DNA of 27,811 nt from a virus, in IMG/VR virus record IMGVR_UViG_3300030090_001608, positions 1-27,811 of that record. The stretch is one strand, 5' to 3'. Position 1 is the stretch's first letter; every line of letters starts with the position of its first letter. Below the pieces are notes generated by a model. The model did no database searches and was not told the origin of the DNA. It saw only the letters and a list, made by a program, of their open reading frames with translations. A program made the translations under genes and the position numbers. This document shows, one piece after another, positions 1-7,505 of the stretch.

Positions 1-25
1 GCGCCCGCACTCTAAGGAGAAAACA

Positions 26-625
26 ATGACTAAGAAATACGTGCTAAAAGAGTTTATGAATCTAGATTATAGTGATGATCTTCTTACCGAAGAGGAGAGA
101 GAAGGTAATCGCAGGGGTGATCATCTCATTTTGGCTGGTAAAATTCAAATGGCAGAAGCTAAGAATGGGAACAATCGTGTTTACCCACGAGGAATTCTAG
201 AAAGAGAAATTAAGAACTATGAGAAATTGGTTCGTGAACGTCGCTCACTTGGTGAGTTGGATCATCCAGACGAATCAGTTATCAATTTAAAGAACGCAAG
301 TCATATAATCACCGAAGTTTGGTGGGATGGTGACAATGTTATGGGTAAAGTTAAGATTCTTGACACCCCATCAGGACAAATTGCTAAACAATTGGTTGAA
401 GGCGGTGTATGTCTTGGTATCTCAAGCCGTGGTCTAGGTTCCACTCGTCAACAGGGCGGGGTTACCATGGTTGAGGACGACTTCCAATTACTTTGCTTTG
501 ATTTGGTATCTGAACCTAGTACGACTGGTGCTTTCTTAGTAGCCGAGAATAAAAAATTAGACACTCATTTGAATAAATCAGATCGTATTTATCGTGCGAT
601 CAACGATGTTTTGGGGGATGAATGA
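26..625 (+). CDS. 21: Prohead core protease, T4 gp21-like
   Basis: A 199-residue protein of the herpesvirus/T4 prohead protease type, which processes scaffold and capsid proteins inside the immature head. Visible signature: the GELDHPD segment with probable catalytic His80, the GISSRGLGS segment with probable nucleophile Ser133 or Ser134, and FDLVSEPS around Asp159, in the order expected for the family. Length is close to T4 gp21 (about 210). The start is set by AAGGAG eight bases upstream of the ATG. The stop overlaps the next start (ATGA), so the two are translationally coupled. Its place ahead of the scaffold and capsid genes repeats the T4 order 21-22-23. Family assignment is firm; the exact catalytic serine is inferred. 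Confidence 0.93.
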   Translation: MTKKYVLKEFMNLDYSDDLLTEEEREGNRRGDHLILAGKIQMAEAKNGNNRVYPRGILEREIKNYEKLVRERRSLGELDHPDESVINLKNASHIITEVWWDGDNVMGKVKILDTPSGQIAKQLVEGGVCLGISSRGLGSTRQQGGVTMVEDDFQLLCFDLVSEPSTTGAFLVAENKKLDTHLNKSDRIYRAINDVLGDE

Positions 626-999
626 AAAAGAGCGAGCTTAAGAATATCATTAAGCAATGTATTAGAGAAGTTATCTTTGAAGAAGGTGCTCTAACTAAAA
701 TCGTTGCTGAAGTAGCACAGGGCATGTCTATTGGGCAGGCCACTATACAGGAGAGCAAGCCAATAGCCCCTACAGACAATAGTCAGGTTCGTCAAAGAAT
801 CATGCAAGAGGTCGGTGGACGACCTGCAAGACAAGAAACAGAGCTAGAAAAGAAATTTAAAGAAATGCCATTTTTTGCTGGTACACAACCAATCAGTGAA
901 AATAAAAACCCACAGGGCGACGCAGGATTAGACATTACTAACATTCCAGGAATGTCGCAGTGGGGAAATGTTTTATCTAAAATAGAGAAAGGGAAATAG
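622..999 (+). CDS. Unknown small protein of the head module
   Basis: A 125-residue protein I cannot assign to a function. The N-terminus (KKSELKNIIKQCIREVIFEE) is a predicted amphipathic helix. The middle is rich in Gln, Glu and Pro, and the C-terminus ends in a short DITNIPGMSQWGNV segment. The start overlaps the protease stop by four bases, with GGGGGAT upstream serving as ribosome site. The stop directly abuts the bS21-like start. Lying between the protease and scaffold genes, it may be a minor prohead core or processed internal protein, but nothing in the sequence proves this. No membrane segment or signal peptide is visible. Confidence 0.75.
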   Translation: MKKSELKNIIKQCIREVIFEEGALTKIVAEVAQGMSIGQATIQESKPIAPTDNSQVRQRIMQEVGGRPARQETELEKKFKEMPFFAGTQPISENKNPQGDAGLDITNIPGMSQWGNVLSKIEKGK

Positions 1000-1299
1000 A
1001 TGAGAGGCAGAAGGTTTAATAACAGAAGAAAAAAGAAAATATCAGGCACCATAAAAGTTAGCATTGATGATTATGGAATTAAGGACACTGATTCATTAGT
1101 ACGCCGCTTCAACAGAAAAGTTAGAAAAGAAGGTGTCATAGAGGAAATAAGAAATCGTAGATATTTTATTCCTGACTCTATACGCAACGCTGAAAAGAAA
1201 AGAAAAAAGCAGCGTGTAATAGATAAAGTAAATCGCAAAAGGCAAGAGCTATTAGCGTTTGACGATAATAGTTATAAGAGCAAGCGGAGGAAAAAATAA
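1000..1299 (+). CDS. rpsU: Phage-encoded ribosomal protein bS21 homologue
   Basis: A 99-residue, very basic protein that matches bacterial bS21 along its length. IKV near residue 18, RRFNRKVRKEGVIEEIRNRR (35-54) and an Arg/Lys-rich helix (62-82) parallel the E. coli IKV, [20 protein letters not shown] and C-terminal basic helix. It also has a 15-residue basic N-terminal extension and a basic tail (SKRRKK). bS21 sits near the anti-Shine-Dalgarno end of 16S rRNA in the 30S subunit and aids initiation, so a phage copy could replace host bS21 and bias translation; that role is inferred. The gene abuts the previous stop and overlaps the next start by one base, so it is co-expressed with head genes, which points to late expression. 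Alternative: a generic basic nucleic-acid-binding protein. Confidence 0.83.
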   Translation: MRGRRFNNRRKKKISGTIKVSIDDYGIKDTDSLVRRFNRKVRKEGVIEEIRNRRYFIPDSIRNAEKKRKKQRVIDKVNRKRQELLAFDDNSYKSKRRKK

Positions 1300-1712
1300 T
1301 GGCAACCCCAAGAAATAGACGACCAGGCATAGGTAATGTAGGATCATATCAAGTATCAGGATTACCTCACTTAACCAGGTCACTGATGAATAATGGTGAT
1401 ATACTAACAGTAAATTTTCCTTCAGTTACTAAAAACATTCAACTGTTTGTAACAGGTGCTAATCCAGTGCGAGTAGCATTTTCTAGCCATGGGGCCGAAA
1501 TAAACGCCTTTGGAACTTTTGTGGAAGTAGCAGGATCAGGCGGTGGCGGCGGTGGGGCACCTAGTGGCTCGCTTAGTATGGATGTGAAATGTAAAACAAT
1601 ACACTTTCTTGCAAGTAATGGACAAACAGGGTTTCAGATGGTGTCATCCCTTACAGGTATTGAACCAGGCATGATGTTTGAGCTTACTGGATCAGGTATC
1701 AATACTAAATAA
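1299..1712 (+). CDS. Unknown probable virion-associated protein with Gly-rich linker
   Basis: A 137-residue protein of unrecognised function. A beta-rich N-terminal part (about residues 12-78, containing IGNVGSYQVSGLPHL) is joined by a glycine linker (residues 79-91, six Gly in a row) to a second beta-rich part ending ELTGSGINTK. No catalytic motif, membrane segment or signal peptide is seen. It is coupled to the bS21-like gene (stop and start share one base; AGCGGAGG upstream is the ribosome site) and precedes the scaffold operon. Two beta modules with a flexible linker in a head operon would suit a head decoration or fibrous protein, but this is only inference. Confidence 0.7.
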   Translation: MATPRNRRPGIGNVGSYQVSGLPHLTRSLMNNGDILTVNFPSVTKNIQLFVTGANPVRVAFSSHGAEINAFGTFVEVAGSGGGGGGAPSGSLSMDVKCKTIHFLASNGQTGFQMVSSLTGIEPGMMFELTGSGINTK

Positions 1713-1715
1713 AGC

Positions 1716-1736
1716 GCTACAATAATTTGATGTAGC
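1716..1736 (+). other. Short hairpin in the gap before the scaffold gene
   Basis: Six-base arms GCTACA (1716-1721) and TGTAGC (1731-1736) are perfectly complementary around a nine-base loop, just after the stop of the preceding gene. No T-run follows, so it is a poor intrinsic terminator. It could protect an mRNA 3' end. Confidence 0.35.
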
Positions 1737-1767
1737 AGATAAAAAGTAACGTTTGCTAATTCGCTAA

Positions 1768-1777
1768 CTATTTATTA
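1768..1777 (+). promoter_or_regulatory. Candidate late promoter element, copy 1
   Basis: CTATTTATTA preceded by CTAA, 43 bases before the scaffold start. The same CTAyTTAy core recurs in the gaps before the neck, sheath and 12393 genes. A phage-specific promoter role is inferred from this recurrence. No convincing sigma70 promoter is seen in the same gap. Confidence 0.4.
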
Positions 1778-1810
1778 TTGATCTATTGTGATCAAAGTGG
1801 AGTTTAAATT

Positions 1811-2848
1811 ATGTCTAACATGTTAGAGCAAGCTATAATTGACGCTAAGCAGCTTCGTGAAGCAGCATTACAAAGCGCCCAACAAGAAATTGTTGAGAAG
1901 TATTCTGAAGAGGTAAAGGCCGCAGTTCAGACGATACTAGAGCAACCAGAGGACGAACTCGGCGCTCTTGGTCTTGATGACCTTGGTGATGCAGGCGACG
2001 CACCTGCTGATACTTTTGTAGATGATGTGCAGATGTCACACCTCTCTGATGATGATGAGATGATAGAAATTCCATTAGATCAATTAATACAGCAAGCAGC
2101 GATGGAAACACCCAGTGAAGATGACATGGTTGACCGTGAAGATCTTGATGTAGGTGTTCCTGAGTTGGAAGATGAAGAACAAGTTGCAGCAGATGCAGAT
2201 CCTGAAATGGAAATGGACGCTGCTAACCGCAACGATGAAATAGAAATTGACGATGATGAGATCCGTGAAGCACTTGAGGGCTTGATACAGCAAGAAGCAG
2301 TTCAAGTTGATGCTCCTGATTTCGCATTGGAAGAAATAGAACTTGAAGAAGATTCTAACGACGAGAAGGAAGAAGACGAAGAAATGGCTTTGTCAGAAGA
2401 AACTCCTACTCGTGATGGACAAGAAGAAATGAAAGAAGCTCTTAAGGCAAGTATAGTAGAAATAGAAAGCCTACAAGAGAAGATTAAACAATATAAGAAT
2501 ATTCTAACTGAGACTAAAGTGGCATTAGAAAAAGTTAATGCTTCAAATGCTCGGTTGTATTATACAAATAAGGTGCTAAGTGATTCCTCCTTGAATGAGC
2601 GGCAAAAATCTAAAATTGCTGATATGATCTCAGAAGCACAAACGGTTGATGAAGCAAAAACCATTTTTGAAACTCTTCAAAAGACAACGGCAGCAAATAA
2701 GACTGCCAGAGCTAAATCGTTGTCTGAAACAGTGGAAAGAAGGTCGTCTACAATAATCAGTTCCCGTAGAGAAGAAGTTTCGTCAACAAAACAAAACCCA
2801 GAGTTAAGTCGCTGGGCGGTTCTAGCAGGTCTCAAAAGAGATCAATAA
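1811..2848 (+). CDS. 22: Prohead scaffold (core) protein, T4 gp22-like
   Basis: A 345-residue, strongly acidic protein between the protease and the capsid gene, the position of T4 gene 22. The N-terminal 200 residues are Glu/Asp-rich and low in complexity. Residues about 205-260 form a predicted coiled coil (heptad-like EALKASIVEIESLQEKIK onward). The end, NPELSRWAVLAGLKRDQ, is a compact tail of the kind that contacts the capsid protein in scaffolds. Scaffold proteins assemble inside the prohead, guide the shell and are then degraded by the gp21-like protease. The start is 43 bases after the CTATTTAT element with a GTGGAG ribosome site. The assignment rests on composition, coiled coil and synteny; sequence conservation in this family is low. 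Confidence 0.8.
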   Translation: MSNMLEQAIIDAKQLREAALQSAQQEIVEKYSEEVKAAVQTILEQPEDELGALGLDDLGDAGDAPADTFVDDVQMSHLSDDDEMIEIPLDQLIQQAAMETPSEDDMVDREDLDVGVPELEDEEQVAADADPEMEMDAANRNDEIEIDDDEIREALEGLIQQEAVQVDAPDFALEEIELEEDSNDEKEEDEEMALSEETPTRDGQEEMKEALKASIVEIESLQEKIKQYKNILTETKVALEKVNASNARLYYTNKVLSDSSLNERQKSKIADMISEAQTVDEAKTIFETLQKTTAANKTARAKSLSETVERRSSTIISSRREEVSSTKQNPELSRWAVLAGLKRDQ

Positions 2849-2871
2849 ATCATTTAAAGGAGAAAAATAAA

Positions 2872-4638
2872 ATGAGCGTAATAGAAAAGCTAACTGAAGG
2901 CATCAGACAGCGCACACTAGCTCATGAAGGCGAGGCCCTACTTGCAAAGTGGGAAAAGACTGGTCTTCTTGAAGGTCTCAGAGATGACGTCCAGCGTAAT
3001 GGCATGGCACGTCTTCTTGAGAACCAAGCTGCTCAACTTCTTAAAGAGTCAAGTACACTTGGCGCACAAGACGTTGAAGGTTTCGCTGCCGTTGCATTCC
3101 CAATCGTCCGTCGTGTTTTCGGCGGTCTTATCGCACAGGATCTTGTTTCCGTGCAACCAATGAGTTTACCAAGTGGTCTTATCTTCTTCCTTGACTTTGT
3201 TTACAGTGGCGACCGTGCAGGTGTAGTCACAGGCGAAGACAGGCTAGCAGCAGGTGCTAAGGCTGACCAGTCAATTTATGGCGGTGGTCGTGTCGGTTCA
3301 GGTATCCGTCAGGGTATCCAACTTACTGATGGTGCCAACTCAGGTGCTGACCCACTTAAGGAAGAGCGTGGTCTTTACAACTTGAACACAGGTTACTCAC
3401 AACACACTGGCTCAGCCGCTGGCATTCTTTCACGAATTGCACACGGTACTGCATCAGCAACACAAGCTAGTGAAATCCAAATGTTGGACACAGACTATGG
3501 TTCAACCGCAGAAGACTTTAATAAGTTGCTACGTTATGACCCTGATCTTTCAGGTTCAGTCGTTTCAGTCTTTACTCTTCTCAAGCCAACCAACATGTCA
3601 ATGAGAAACCTTGTTACTCTTCACCACGACACTGTTGAGGGTTCAATTGTTCGTCGCTTGACGCAGCTTGACCCACTTTCAGGTTCAGAGAGCAACTTGT
3701 TGGTTGTCCTTCAGAACACTGGTTCCGCAGCCGCTTCATTGGCTGTTTTCGGTACAATCACCCAGGGTGCCAGCAAGACAATTACATTCGCTAAGGATGA
3801 TGTCTTCACAACTGGTACAGGCACTGGCGCTGTTCGTGCAGATAGCAGTGGTCTTGGACTAGAAGCCGAACGTTCCATCCCAGAAATTGATCTTAAGATT
3901 GATTCAGTGGCCGTCACGGCTAACACCCGTAAGCTCAAAGCTAAGTGGAGCCCAGAGCTTGCACAGGACTTGAACGCATATCACAACCTTGACGCTGAAG
4001 TTGAGTTGACAAGCGTTCTTTCCGAACACATCGGTCTTGAAATTGACCAAGAGATCCTTGGTGATCTTATCAATGGCGCAACTGCTGGTACTCGTTACTG
4101 GAGCCGTCGCCCAGGTCAATTTGTAAACCGTGAGACTGGCAAAGACATTACAACAAGTCTTGCCCCTGACTTCACAGGTACAGTCAGCGAGTGGTACGAA
4201 ACACTCCTTGAGTCAATCAACGACGTTTCATCACTCATCCACCGTAAGACGCTTCGTGGCGGTGCAAACTTTGTTGTTTGCTCACCAGAAGTTGCAGCTA
4301 TTCTTGAGTTCACCAGCGGTTTCCGTGCGGACGTTGCTGGCGATTCAGAAGCTAACAGTGGTAGCTGGGGTGCATCAAGAGCAGGAACCCTAAGTCGCAA
4401 GATGGACGTCATGGTTGACCCATACTTCCCACGTAACGTGGTCCTAGTTGGTCGTCGTGGCAACAGCTTCCTAGAAAGCGGCTATGTGTATGCTCCATAT
4501 GTGCCACTACAAGTCACACCAACCATCTTTGGTACTGAAGATTTCGTACCACGTAAGGGTGTCATGACCCGTTACGCTAAGAAGATGGTACGTCCTGACA
4601 TGTACGGTCTCGTTGTCTGCTTGCACTTGATTGACTAA
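2872..4638 (+). CDS. 23: Major capsid protein, T4 gp23-like
   Basis: A 588-residue HK97-fold capsid protein (T4 gp23 has 521). Diagnostic segments are FPIVRRVFGGLIAQDLVSVQ (about 84-103) with PMSLPSGLIFFLDF, ANFVVCSPEVAAILEF in the centre-right, and the C-terminal YVYAPYVPLQVTPTIFG. The N-terminal 60-70 residues look like the helical delta-domain removed during maturation; LLE50 and LKE59 fit the T4 protease preference (L/I-x-E) and are candidate cut sites. Residues about 265-325, rich in Ser, Thr, Gly and Ala, look like an insertion. AAAGGAG precedes the ATG. Arginine codons are mostly CGT/CGC, unlike many neighbours that use AGA, as expected for the most abundant protein. A strong terminator follows. 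Confidence 0.95.
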   Translation: MSVIEKLTEGIRQRTLAHEGEALLAKWEKTGLLEGLRDDVQRNGMARLLENQAAQLLKESSTLGAQDVEGFAAVAFPIVRRVFGGLIAQDLVSVQPMSLPSGLIFFLDFVYSGDRAGVVTGEDRLAAGAKADQSIYGGGRVGSGIRQGIQLTDGANSGADPLKEERGLYNLNTGYSQHTGSAAGILSRIAHGTASATQASEIQMLDTDYGSTAEDFNKLLRYDPDLSGSVVSVFTLLKPTNMSMRNLVTLHHDTVEGSIVRRLTQLDPLSGSESNLLVVLQNTGSAAASLAVFGTITQGASKTITFAKDDVFTTGTGTGAVRADSSGLGLEAERSIPEIDLKIDSVAVTANTRKLKAKWSPELAQDLNAYHNLDAEVELTSVLSEHIGLEIDQEILGDLINGATAGTRYWSRRPGQFVNRETGKDITTSLAPDFTGTVSEWYETLLESINDVSSLIHRKTLRGGANFVVCSPEVAAILEFTSGFRADVAGDSEANSGSWGASRAGTLSRKMDVMVDPYFPRNVVLVGRRGNSFLESGYVYAPYVPLQVTPTIFGTEDFVPRKGVMTRYAKKMVRPDMYGLVVCLHLID

Positions 4639-4670
4639 TAGTCACAAAGTGTACAGATAGTACGGCATTA

Positions 4671-4698
4671 GCCGCCCTTCGGGGCGGCTTTTGTTTTA
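4671..4698 (+). terminator. Intrinsic terminator after the capsid gene
   Basis: A perfect 7-bp GC stem (GCCGCCC / GGGCGGC) closes a TTCG tetraloop and is followed by TTTTGTTTT. This is a textbook strong intrinsic terminator. It separates the head operon from the neck/tail genes. Confidence 0.93.
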
Positions 4699-4723
4699 TG
4701 TTGTAAAAGACACTAAGAGCAAC

Positions 4724-4733
4724 CTATTTATAA
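4724..4733 (+). promoter_or_regulatory. Candidate late promoter element, copy 2
   Basis: CTATTTATAA preceded by GCAAC, 26 bases after the terminator T-run and 46 bases before the neck gene start. A promoter is needed here because the terminator isolates the downstream genes, and this is the element shared with the other structural gaps. On the opposite strand it reads TATAAATAG, like a T4 late promoter facing left; no leftward gene is present to use it. Confidence 0.45.
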
Positions 4734-4769
4734 AGAGTTACTTAATAACCTTTGCAGGAGGACAAATGA

Positions 4770-6032
4770 ATGCCAACAGATTTAAGTCCATCAAGTACAG
4801 TAAGTGCGCTGGTTTTACCCACAACAGGGACACATTCAGATGTTGTAAGCTCTTTAGCGTTCGGGATTTATAGCTCAGCACCTTTTGTTAGTGGGGCCGT
4901 AGATCAAGTATCTTATGTACACGGAAAATTAGGTGGTAATGTTTTAGATATAGAACTTCAGCCAGCAAATGTTTACAAAGCATATGAAGAGTCTTGTTTA
5001 GAATATTCATATATCGTCAATACCCACCAGGCTAAAAACGTACTAGCAGATATGATGGGTGGTGCAACTGGATCATTTGACGAAGATGGTGAATTTAGTG
5101 CATATAGAGATGATACTAATCTAAAGCCAAACATGAAGTTCACTAAATTAACTCTAGAATATGCTCGCCATGTGGCGTCCTCAGTGGCATCGCAAATTGG
5201 GCTAGGGCAAAACGAAAGAATATATTCAGCATCGTTTGACACTGTGTCAGACCAGCAAGATTATGATTTACAGACTTTGATATCAGCATCTTCTATAGAT
5301 GGTAGTGCAGCAGGCGCAGCGTTTACAGGTGCGGTGGGTAATAACAGAATCCTAATTGAAAAAGTATACTATAGAACTCCTGGTTCAGCATGGAGGTTCT
5401 TTGGTGGTGGTACCTATGGTATGGTTGGCAACTTGCAGGCCTATGGTATGTATTCTGATGATAGCACGTTTGAGTTAGTTCCAGTGTGGCAGCACGAACT
5501 ACAAGCAAGCGCTTATGAAAATAATCTAAAGATGAGATCTTCTCATTACTCTTATGAAATTGTAAACAATAGACTAAGAATATTTCCCATACCAAACACA
5601 AGCTCACCCGCTAAGTTTTATGTTAAATTTAGACTTAGTTCTACAGAGGCTTATGATGAAGAGTCAGATCGTCAATATGGTTCAGATGGGGTGAATAACA
5701 TGAACACACTACCATTCCCTAATGTACCATACGCTAATATTAATAGTATTGGCAAACAATGGATTAGACGTTTTGCATTAGCTCTATGTAAAGAAACATT
5801 GGGTCAAATAAGATCTAAGTTAGGTTCTTTACCAATACCTGGCAACGATGTTACTCTTAATGGTGCAGCACTAATTTCAGAGGGCAAGGAAGAACAAAAT
5901 GCTCTTAGAGAGGAATTGAAGGCTGTACTAGATGAATTAACATATGTTAAACTATCAGAGGGTGATGCCTCTCTAATGAACACAGTTAATGAAACATTGC
6001 AAAAGGTGCCGTATGGCATCTACGTGGGGTAG
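4770..6032 (+). CDS. Neck / head-tail connector protein, gp13-like by position
   Basis: A 420-residue protein placed first in the neck block, where T4-type phages carry gp13. The C-terminal part (FALALCKETLGQIRSKLGSL, then a glutamate-rich helix) and the N-terminal QPANVYKAYEESCLEYSYIV segment look like helical connector structure. A middle beta-rich region (about 150-320) contains YYRTPGSAWRFFGGGTYG. AGGAGG lies eight bases upstream of this ATG. A second ATG four bases earlier opens only a short ORF and has poor spacing. Function as a neck protein is inferred from order (capsid, this gene, two completion proteins, sheath, tube). T4 gp13 has 309 residues, so this one is enlarged. Confidence 0.6.
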   Translation: MPTDLSPSSTVSALVLPTTGTHSDVVSSLAFGIYSSAPFVSGAVDQVSYVHGKLGGNVLDIELQPANVYKAYEESCLEYSYIVNTHQAKNVLADMMGGATGSFDEDGEFSAYRDDTNLKPNMKFTKLTLEYARHVASSVASQIGLGQNERIYSASFDTVSDQQDYDLQTLISASSIDGSAAGAAFTGAVGNNRILIEKVYYRTPGSAWRFFGGGTYGMVGNLQAYGMYSDDSTFELVPVWQHELQASAYENNLKMRSSHYSYEIVNNRLRIFPIPNTSSPAKFYVKFRLSSTEAYDEESDRQYGSDGVNNMNTLPFPNVPYANINSIGKQWIRRFALALCKETLGQIRSKLGSLPIPGNDVTLNGAALISEGKEEQNALREELKAVLDELTYVKLSEGDASLMNTVNETLQKVPYGIYVG

Positions 6033-6036
6033 ATAG

Positions 6037-6537
6037 ATGTCAAATGAATGGACACAACCAGGTGCTCCTCCAGGGCCGTTATTTGTAGGTAAAAAAGAAC
6101 GTGATTTTACAAAGCAAATCACAGATGAAATTATAGAAAAGATTATTGGTCAAAGAATATTATACTTTCCTATTGATGTAGAGACAAGTAATTTTCACCC
6201 ATTGTATGGAGAAGCTATACGAAAGGTCTTCTTACCACCAGTCCATGTTCATGTTTTAGTGCAGTACGAAGGATCTAATACAACGTCTGAGGAGTTCGGG
6301 GTTGATCGTCTAGACAATGCTACTATATTATTTCACCGAAGAAGACTAACAGAGGATCAAGATTTATTTGTTCGTGTTGGTGATTACATCCAGTACGATA
6401 ACAAATACTATGAGATAGTAGAGCTAGCTGAGCCACGATATATCTTTGGACAAGATTCTGGTCTTGATGGACACAAGGTAGAGATAGCAGCATCAGTTAG
6501 AAGAGCAAGAAAAGGATTATTTGAGGGTACACCATAA
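6037..6537 (+). CDS. Head closure / neck protein, gp14-like
   Basis: A 166-residue protein four bases downstream of the previous stop, sharing its last base with the next start. TKQITDEIIEKIIGQRILYF is followed by LYGEAIRKVF and a beta-rich body ending with VRVGDYIQYDNKYYEIVEL, a compact beta-barrel pattern typical of head-closure or tail-completion connectors. The order after a gp13-like gene and before a gp15-like gene suggests a gp14-type neck protein. It is shorter than T4 gp14 (256 residues). The family call is inferred from context and fold pattern; it could equally be an adaptor of another myovirus family. Confidence 0.55.
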   Translation: MSNEWTQPGAPPGPLFVGKKERDFTKQITDEIIEKIIGQRILYFPIDVETSNFHPLYGEAIRKVFLPPVHVHVLVQYEGSNTTSEEFGVDRLDNATILFHRRRLTEDQDLFVRVGDYIQYDNKYYEIVELAEPRYIFGQDSGLDGHKVEIAASVRRARKGLFEGTP

Positions 6538-7406
6538 TGCCAAAGAAAACAGAATTTCGTGATCAGAACAGCCCATTGCCCATTCAAACCTCTACACTAG
6601 AGACAATTGATACAGCTTTGTTCAATTATGTCAAGGACTTAAATATTAGTGCTGACACTAATGAGGGTTATAAAGTAGTGCCAGTCTTTTTCAATACACA
6701 AGAACGTGTTGCTATGATGAAAACAACTCCTGACATTCGTGATGATAGCGACGGCAGGCAGGATACTTTAGTGTATCCATTGATAGCTGTTGCAAGAACT
6801 ACTATTGATAAAGATGTATCTAAACGAGGCAAGTACTACGCTCCTATTCCAGAGAATAGTGGATATGATAGAATCAAATTAGCTGTCAAGGTTAACCAGG
6901 AAAAAACAGCTTTGCGTGCAAATGCAGACTCTATCAGAAGATCTCACTCAAAGGAAGATAAAAATCGTAAAACATTCCCAAGAGAAACAAAGCGATTTGT
7001 GTATGACATTTATTCCATTCCATCACCTGTTTACCTCAGTGTTGGATACGAAATTACACTAAGGACAGAGTTTATTCAGCAGATGAATGAAATGGCTAGC
7101 CACTTTATGCTAACAGGTGGCACAAGAAATTATTTTATCCTAGAACATGAGGGTCATCGCTATGAGGCCTTTGTTCAAGGATCTTTCTCGCAGGATAATA
7201 ATGTAGGCTCACTTGGTACAGAAGAAAGAATTTTTACAACTAAGATTAATATAGAGGTTATGGGATATATCCTAACCGAAGAGAAGATTCAATCCGCAGT
7301 GAAGATAGAACAAACACCAGCCGAAATTACAATCAAGCGAGAGCGAGCAATTCTTGGGGATGAAATACCGTTTCACCTAGACGAAAAAAACAAAATTAGA
7401 AGATAA
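6537..7406 (+). CDS. Tail terminator / sheath stabiliser, gp15-like
   Basis: A 289-residue protein overlapping the previous gene by one base and lying immediately before the sheath gene. The central region (VVPVFFNTQERVAMMKTTPD, YDIYSIPSPVYLSVGYEITL, EHEGHRYEAFVQGSF) has an alpha/beta layout resembling tail terminator proteins that cap the tube and last sheath ring. Length matches T4 gp15 (272). The C-terminal 50 residues are charged and probably flexible. The job is inferred mainly from length and order (neck, neck, this, sheath, tube); no catalytic motif is present. Confidence 0.55.
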   Translation: MPKKTEFRDQNSPLPIQTSTLETIDTALFNYVKDLNISADTNEGYKVVPVFFNTQERVAMMKTTPDIRDDSDGRQDTLVYPLIAVARTTIDKDVSKRGKYYAPIPENSGYDRIKLAVKVNQEKTALRANADSIRRSHSKEDKNRKTFPRETKRFVYDIYSIPSPVYLSVGYEITLRTEFIQQMNEMASHFMLTGGTRNYFILEHEGHRYEAFVQGSFSQDNNVGSLGTEERIFTTKINIEVMGYILTEEKIQSAVKIEQTPAEITIKRERAILGDEIPFHLDEKNKIRR

Positions 7407-7438
7407 ATAGACGTCTGGTGTTTTAGCATTTTTTCAAA

Positions 7439-7450
7439 CTACTTATATTG
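7439..7450 (+). promoter_or_regulatory. Candidate late promoter element, copy 3
   Basis: CTACTTATATTG preceded by CAAA, 67 bases before the sheath start. It differs from the CTATTTAT core by one base. An inverted repeat (TGTATCC at 7449-7455, GGATACA at 7472-7478) begins at its right edge, so the leader may fold or hold a binding site. Confidence 0.38.
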
Positions 7451-7505
7451 TATCCGAGCGCAAGAAAGATTGGATACATACACGCTTTAGAGGAGAAATA
7501 CATAA

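Noticed and set aside
3668-4463. Several ORFs in other frames inside the capsid gene
   Set aside because: They are open only because of the capsid gene's biased codons; no ribosome sites and no recognisable domains.
4724-4732. Leftward T4-like late promoter TATAAATAG on the minus strand
   Set aside because: No minus-strand gene exists to its left, and the same element recurs in a constant orientation before rightward genes.
4691-4873. Short ORF using the ATG at 4766 ahead of the neck gene
   Set aside because: It overlaps the neck gene in another frame, its ATG is only four bases from AGGAGG, and the product shows no protein-like pattern; the ATG at 4770 has better spacing and a long real product.
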